The notes under the pieces are model-generated. The model was not told where the DNA came from. It made no database searches and saw nothing but the letters and a program-made list of their open reading frames with translations. This document shows positions 15,169 to 18,707 of a stretch of DNA of 18,707 nt, in pieces (position 1 is the first letter of the stretch; each line of letters opens with the position of its first letter). The stretch spans positions 1-18,707 of the forward strand of contig DASRJO010000079.1 of the NCBI GenBank assembly GCA_035649435.1, in the 5' to 3' direction. The translations under genes and the position numbers were made by a program. The DNA comes from DASRJW01 sp035649435 (GTDB taxonomy: Bacteria > Krumholzibacteriota > Krumholzibacteriia > G020349025).

Positions 15169-16723
15169 GGCCGGGAAGCCTGAACTTCGCTTCCATCGCC
15201 GGCTGGCGGTGCAGCTCGGCGTGACCGTGGCTCTCGTGACCGGGTTCGCCTTCGCATTCACCTTCACCAGCATGGTGCGGCGCGAGCGCGAAACGCTGAC
15301 GCGCGAGCTGACACTTCGACTGCTGGACAAGAGCCGGAGCCTTTCCATCGGCGCAGTGGGGCCGCTGCTGCGTCACGATCCGGAGCTCGGCCTGCATCCG
15401 CTCATCCGTAATGCCCTCGACGAAACTCCGGATCTGGTCGATCTCGTCGTTCTCGACGAAACGCGGCGCATTCAAGGGCATCGCGATTTGCTCCGCGTGG
15501 GAACGATCATGCCGCGCGGAACATCGCAAGTCTTGCCCATTCCGGGCCTCGAAGGTGAATCCGTCGCGCTCGAGGGCAGCGAGCTGGTGATCGAAGGACC
15601 GATCCGCCATCTCGATCGCACAATTGGTTGGCTGGTCCTTCGTGCCAGCCGGCGTGACATCGAGACCAAAGTGCACCGGGCGCAGACCTATCTCGTCGTC
15701 GTCGGCACCTTGGCCACCTTGCTCACCATTCTGGCCGTGACCGGTGTCGTCCGCATCAACCTGCGTCCGCTCGGGCCGCTGCGCCAGGGGGTCGAGCGCA
15801 TCGGGGCCGGGGACCTGCGCCAGCGTGTTCCGGTGCGATCGCGCAACGAGCTCGGTCTCTTCGCCCACATGGTCAACACCATGGCGGAGAACCTCGAATC
15901 CGCCCAGGCCACGCGCATCCAGAAGGAGCGCCTCGATCGCGAGCTCGAGATCGCGCGCGAGCTGCAATCGATGCTGCTGCCCGACATCTTGCGCCCAGCG
16001 CCTGGTTATAGCCTGGAAGCGCACTACGTTCCCGCTCTCGAAGTGAGCGGTGATTACTATGATGCGTTCGCGCTCGACGAGCATCGACTGGCGCTCGCGG
16101 CCGCGGATGTGAGTGGCAAGGGAATTCCAGGCCTCGTACTCATGGCCATGCTGCGCACGACCTTGCGCGGGCTGGCGACTGCGGACGCCGACCCCGTGGA
16201 CGTCCTGGTCGCGGCGAGCCGCACGCTGCGGCCCAGCATGCGCACTGGAATGTTCGTGACCTGTGTCTACGGTGTGCTCGATGCGCGCTCACATTCGTTC
16301 GCCTACGCCAGCGCCGGTCATTGTGCGCCGCTCTCATTCGGGCCGAGCGGTGTGCGCAGCCTGCCGGCTCGCGGCAAGCCCATCGGGCTTTTCGACGAAG
16401 GATTCTTCCGCGAAAGCCTGCGCCGGCAGCAGCTGTCCTTCGGGCCGGGAGACGGCCTGCTCCTGTACACGGATGGTCTCGTCGAAGCGATGAATCGAGA
16501 TGGAGAGCAGCTCGGCACGCACAATGTCATTCGTCAAGCCGAGGCATGGAACCAGCGCCGCAGTGGGTCGCTCATCGAAACGCTCTTGCAACGACTGCGC
16601 GAACACTGCGGCCCTGTTCCCCCCGGTGACGACTTGACCTTGCTGGCGCTGCAGCGCCAAGAGGCGGAGGATGTGGAGCCCGCCCACCCCGCGGCGCCGG
16701 CGCGGACGGGGAGGCGCGTATGA
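15158..16723 (+). CDS. Membrane-bound HAMP-PP2C (SpoIIE/RsbU-type) serine phosphatase
   Basis: A 521-residue sensor phosphatase of the partner-switching type. TM1 is at about 17-39, an extracytoplasmic sensor region at 40-175, TM2 at 178-198, HAMP at 199-252, a short coiled coil (about 246-272) with the RELQSMLLP motif typical of RsbU proteins, and the PP2C domain at about 280-500. Metal-binding acids are present: Asp299 (VSGDYYD), Asp317 (ADVSGKGIPG), Asp439 (LLLYTDGLVEAMN) and Asp491/Asp492 (PGDDLTLL). The family dephosphorylates a STAS antagonist so that it captures its RsbW-type kinase; both partners are encoded downstream. The gene overlaps the TPR-barrel gene by 11 bases, with GAGG 7 bases before its ATG, and overlaps the next gene by 4. 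The outer sensor suggests it reads an envelope signal. Confidence 0.93.
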   Translation: MNRKAGKPELRFHRRLAVQLGVTVALVTGFAFAFTFTSMVRRERETLTRELTLRLLDKSRSLSIGAVGPLLRHDPELGLHPLIRNALDETPDLVDLVVLDETRRIQGHRDLLRVGTIMPRGTSQVLPIPGLEGESVALEGSELVIEGPIRHLDRTIGWLVLRASRRDIETKVHRAQTYLVVVGTLATLLTILAVTGVVRINLRPLGPLRQGVERIGAGDLRQRVPVRSRNELGLFAHMVNTMAENLESAQATRIQKERLDRELEIARELQSMLLPDILRPAPGYSLEAHYVPALEVSGDYYDAFALDEHRLALAAADVSGKGIPGLVLMAMLRTTLRGLATADADPVDVLVAASRTLRPSMRTGMFVTCVYGVLDARSHSFAYASAGHCAPLSFGPSGVRSLPARGKPIGLFDEGFFRESLRRQQLSFGPGDGLLLYTDGLVEAMNRDGEQLGTHNVIRQAEAWNQRRSGSLIETLLQRLREHCGPVPPGDDLTLLALQRQEAEDVEPAHPAAPARTGRRV

Positions 16724-17433
16724 TCGTCCTCCGTCACATCGATCTGCTCGCCGGCCAGGCGGAGTTCATCCACAGCGGCGAAATCCCAGCCGACTGGGAA
16801 GAACGCATCTCGGGGCTGGTCGAGGTCTTCCGCAGCCTGCAATTGTCGGAGATTTCGGTCGGTGTGCTGAACGGGGCGCTGCAACGCCGGTTCACATTGC
16901 GGAACCCGGAGCTGGTGCCACGGCGCAAGCAGGATTCCGAATCGGCCGCCACCGTCGCGGTCCAAACGGAAGCGGCATCGCATCTGCTTTGGCATCGCTG
17001 GACGCTTCTCGATGGATGCCCGATCTACGACGTCCGATTCCTGCATGCGATGGACGGCTTGTCCGAGCTCTCACGCTATGTCGGGCTCTTGCTCGCCACC
17101 TACGGCCATCCGAAGAGCCACCTGACACAGCTTCACATCGCCGTCCACGAGATCTGCGCCAACATCATCGAACACGGCCAGCGCATCGCCGATGCCGGTC
17201 ATCTCGACGTACACCTCGAGCTCGGGGAGGGCGAGATCCGTGGCTGGGTGCAGGACACGTGCAAGTGGTTCGATCCCACGATGGTCCAGCCGGCGAGGTC
17301 GACGCAACTCGCGGCGTCGCGGCTGCGTCGGGGCTACGGGATCACGCTCATCCAAGCATTGCTGGACACTCTGCATCACGATTTTAATTCGATTGGAAAC
17401 CGAATCACCTTCAGCAAGGGGATTTCGAAATGA
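16720..17433 (+). CDS. RsbW-like anti-sigma / serine-kinase ATPase with atypical N-terminus
   Basis: A 237-residue protein with a GHKL ATPase domain of the HATPase_c_2 (RsbW/SpoIIAB) type in its second half (about 112-235). The N box is HEICANIIEHG (Glu144, Asn148), and the G2-like motif is RRGYGITLIQALLD (203-216). The G1 position reads DTCKWFDP (179-186): the Asp is kept but the usual Gly is Cys181, so nucleotide binding may be altered. The first 110 residues are not part of standard short RsbW proteins (about 140-160 residues) and I do not recognise them. GGGGAGG sits 5 bases before the ATG, whose TGA overlap couples it to the phosphatase gene. By context it should bind the STAS protein downstream and some unknown target. 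Confidence 0.82.
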   Translation: MIVLRHIDLLAGQAEFIHSGEIPADWEERISGLVEVFRSLQLSEISVGVLNGALQRRFTLRNPELVPRRKQDSESAATVAVQTEAASHLLWHRWTLLDGCPIYDVRFLHAMDGLSELSRYVGLLLATYGHPKSHLTQLHIAVHEICANIIEHGQRIADAGHLDVHLELGEGEIRGWVQDTCKWFDPTMVQPARSTQLAASRLRRGYGITLIQALLDTLHHDFNSIGNRITFSKGISK

Positions 17434-17780
17434 AACAGACGGATTCGAACGACAAGAACATTTCCCCAAGATTCTCGATCCGCGACGGCGGAAAGACTGC
17501 TTCGGGTGGAACACGGATGCTCCTCACCGGACATCTCGACGCCGATGCCGCCCCCGACGCGGCCGACACACTGCGCAGCATGCTCGAACACGGCTGTCGC
17601 GACCTGGAGCTCGACTGCACCGGCCTGCAGTTCATCAGCAGCACCGGCATCGGCACCATCGTCGCGGTCGTGGGGGAGTATCGCGACCTGGGCGGCGAGG
17701 TCGTCTTGCGCCATCTCGCGCCCGGCATCCGTGAGATTTTCGAGTCGCTCGACTTGCTCGACTACGTCACCGTGCTTTGA
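17430..17780 (+). CDS. STAS-domain anti-sigma-factor antagonist (RsbV/SpoIIAA-like)
   Basis: A 116-residue single STAS domain, the switch protein of partner-switching circuits. The conserved loop reads CTGLQFISSTGIGTIVAV (63-80); Ser71, just before Thr-Gly, aligns with the serine phosphorylated in RsbV, so it should be phosphorylated by the RsbW-like protein and released by the PP2C phosphatase. The rest (TGHLDADAA strand-turn, then GGEVVLRHLAPGIREIFESLDL) follows the fold to the end. The first 18 residues extend beyond the core and look flexible. The ATG overlaps the stop of the upstream gene by 4 bases, with AAGGGG 8 bases before it. It closes the five-gene overlapping run; the following gene is 105 bases away. 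Confidence 0.93.
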   Translation: MKQTDSNDKNISPRFSIRDGGKTASGGTRMLLTGHLDADAAPDAADTLRSMLEHGCRDLELDCTGLQFISSTGIGTIVAVVGEYRDLGGEVVLRHLAPGIREIFESLDLLDYVTVL

Positions 17781-17885
17781 GTCCGTGGCGGGGGCGCTCA
17801 CTCGGGCGGGGCAGCGCGCGGAGTGTTTCTTGCACGTGGGGAAATCAGCGCGGCTGACGGCGGGGAAGGACTCGGAGGGCAGGAA

Positions 17886-18536
17886 ATGGATCGATTGGAC
17901 GTGTGGAACCCAGGCTTGCTGGCGGTCGTGGCGGTCGCGGGCGTCGCCCTCGGCCTCGCCTGCATCGGCGGCGCCTTCGCGGCCGCACGGGCGCGGAAGG
18001 TTGCTTGGAGTGCAGTCTCGATGCTGCTCGCCACGCTCCTGCTCCTGGCGTCGGGGCTCGTCGGCACCGTGTCGATGGGCCTGCGTGGTTATCGCACGCT
18101 CACTCGGGAAGAAGTGGCGGCGCGCGTCGAGGTCAAGCCGATCGGGCAGCAATTGTTCCAGGTCCGCTTCGAGTTCGCGGATGGACGTCAAACCCGCTAC
18201 ACGCTGGCCGGTGACGAGCTGTATGTGGACGCCCGCGTGCTCAAGTGGAAATCAGTGGCGAACTGGTTCGGGTTGCACACCCACTACGAGCTCGATCGTG
18301 TGGCTGGGCGCTACGAAGATTTGAAGGACGAGCGCGCCGGGATCCGCACGATCCACAGCCTGGCGCCCGAACGGCGCATCAATCTGTTCCATCTCGTGCG
18401 CAGCAGCGCGCGCTTCTCGCCGCTAGTGGATGCCGAGTACGGCTCAGCGTCTTTCGTTCCTGCCGATCGTCCCGCCTCGTACGAGCTCCGCGTCTCGACG
18501 ACGGGACTCCTGTTCCGCGAGCGTGTCCGCCTCTAG
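17886..18536 (+). CDS. Two-helix inner-membrane protein of unknown function
   Basis: A 216-residue protein with two hydrophobic segments near the N-terminus (about 10-34 and 40-66), then a soluble domain of about 145 residues starting GYRTLTREEVAARVEV. It resembles conserved proteins sometimes labelled 'cation/multidrug efflux pump', but two helices and no transporter motif make that label unlikely to be right; no function is assigned. A GTG at 17823 would add 21 residues, but ATG 17886 is preferred: GGAGG lies 7 bases upstream and the extension looks non-coding. It lies 105 bases after the STAS gene on the same strand, so it may be cotranscribed with the operon but is not overlapped with it. 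Its downstream neighbour is convergent. Confidence 0.7.
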   Translation: MDRLDVWNPGLLAVVAVAGVALGLACIGGAFAAARARKVAWSAVSMLLATLLLLASGLVGTVSMGLRGYRTLTREEVAARVEVKPIGQQLFQVRFEFADGRQTRYTLAGDELYVDARVLKWKSVANWFGLHTHYELDRVAGRYEDLKDERAGIRTIHSLAPERRINLFHLVRSSARFSPLVDAEYGSASFVPADRPASYELRVSTTGLLFRERVRL

Positions 18537-18578
18537 GCCGGCGATGCGTACGGCACGCCGAGTCCACAAGACAGGACA

Positions 18579-18707
18579 TCACGCGCCGAGCTGGCGCAGA
18601 TCCTTCGCACGGTTGCGGCTCACCACGAGGCGTGTGCCGTCCGTGAGCACAGCCGCAAGCTGCCCTTTGCCGTGACGGTGAAATGCCTTCACGTGGTCCA
18701 AGTTGAC
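18579..18707 (-). CDS. C-terminal end of a LytTR-type DNA-binding regulator (partial)
   Basis: Read leftward from the window edge, 42 codons end at TGA (18581-18579). The peptide (VNLDHVKAFHRHGKGQLA, then TDGTRLVVSRNRAKDLRQLG) matches the last part of a LytTR domain: a strand with the VxxDxVxAF pattern, a turn, a DGTRLVVSR strand and a final helix. LytTR proteins are mostly response regulators with an N-terminal receiver; that part would lie outside the window, so the full architecture is not known. It converges with the two-helix membrane protein gene across 42 bases, in which I see no strong terminator. Confidence 0.75.
   Translation of the reverse strand, partial: VNLDHVKAFHRHGKGQLAAVLTDGTRLVVSRNRAKDLRQLGA

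Noticed and set aside
17823..17885. Earlier GTG start for the two-helix membrane protein
   Set aside because: ATG 17886 has GGAGG at 7 bases, and the 21 added residues (Gly-rich) look non-coding.

Overview
This is a GC-rich, gene-dense window from a bacterium. The right half has a flavour seen in uncultured FCB-type lineages such as Candidatus Eisenbacteria: a giant secreted modular protein ending in a YPNPF / FlgD-Ig-like sorting-type domain, a PorV/PorQ-like outer-membrane barrel fused to TPRs, and RsbU/RsbW/STAS regulators. The lineage is an inference from gene content; there is no rRNA or other marker gene to fix it.

Left accessory region (about 1-2461). A leftward promoter with an operator-like dyad lies at the edge and drives a gene that leaves the window. 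A tyrosine recombinase follows (117-1181). Its stop codon lies inside a perfect dyad and is followed at once, in the same frame, by a SAM-methyltransferase remnant that has lost its N-terminus (1185-1718). This looks like an integration or rearrangement junction. A vapBC toxin-antitoxin pair follows on the minus strand. Its promoter has the same design as the one at the left edge: consensus -35, 17-base spacer, start codon 6-7 bases after the -10, and a dyad over the promoter. Both genes are probably leaderless and autoregulated.

Middle region (about 2500-5493, minus strand). It holds a cluster of short dyads, a ClbS/DfsB-like four-helix protein, a 2OG-Fe(II) oxygenase just upstream of it, and an orphan soluble GAF-type histidine kinase. 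The ATP-binding domain of the kinase carries a 36-bp tandem-repeat insertion.

Right region (5780-17780, plus strand). Five genes run head to tail and every junction overlaps by 4 to 11 bases: a 2506-residue secreted repeat protein; a PorV/PorQ-like barrel with C-terminal TPRs; a membrane-bound HAMP-PP2C phosphatase; an RsbW-like ATPase with an unusual N-terminus and a degenerate G1 box; and a STAS anti-sigma antagonist. My reading is that one operon makes a giant surface protein, its outer-membrane export partner, and a complete partner-switching circuit. The target of that circuit (sigma factor or other) is not encoded here. The kinase is divergently transcribed from a 286-bp gap shared with the operon. 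After the operon come a two-helix membrane protein of unknown function and, at the right edge on the minus strand, the C-terminus of a LytTR DNA-binding regulator.
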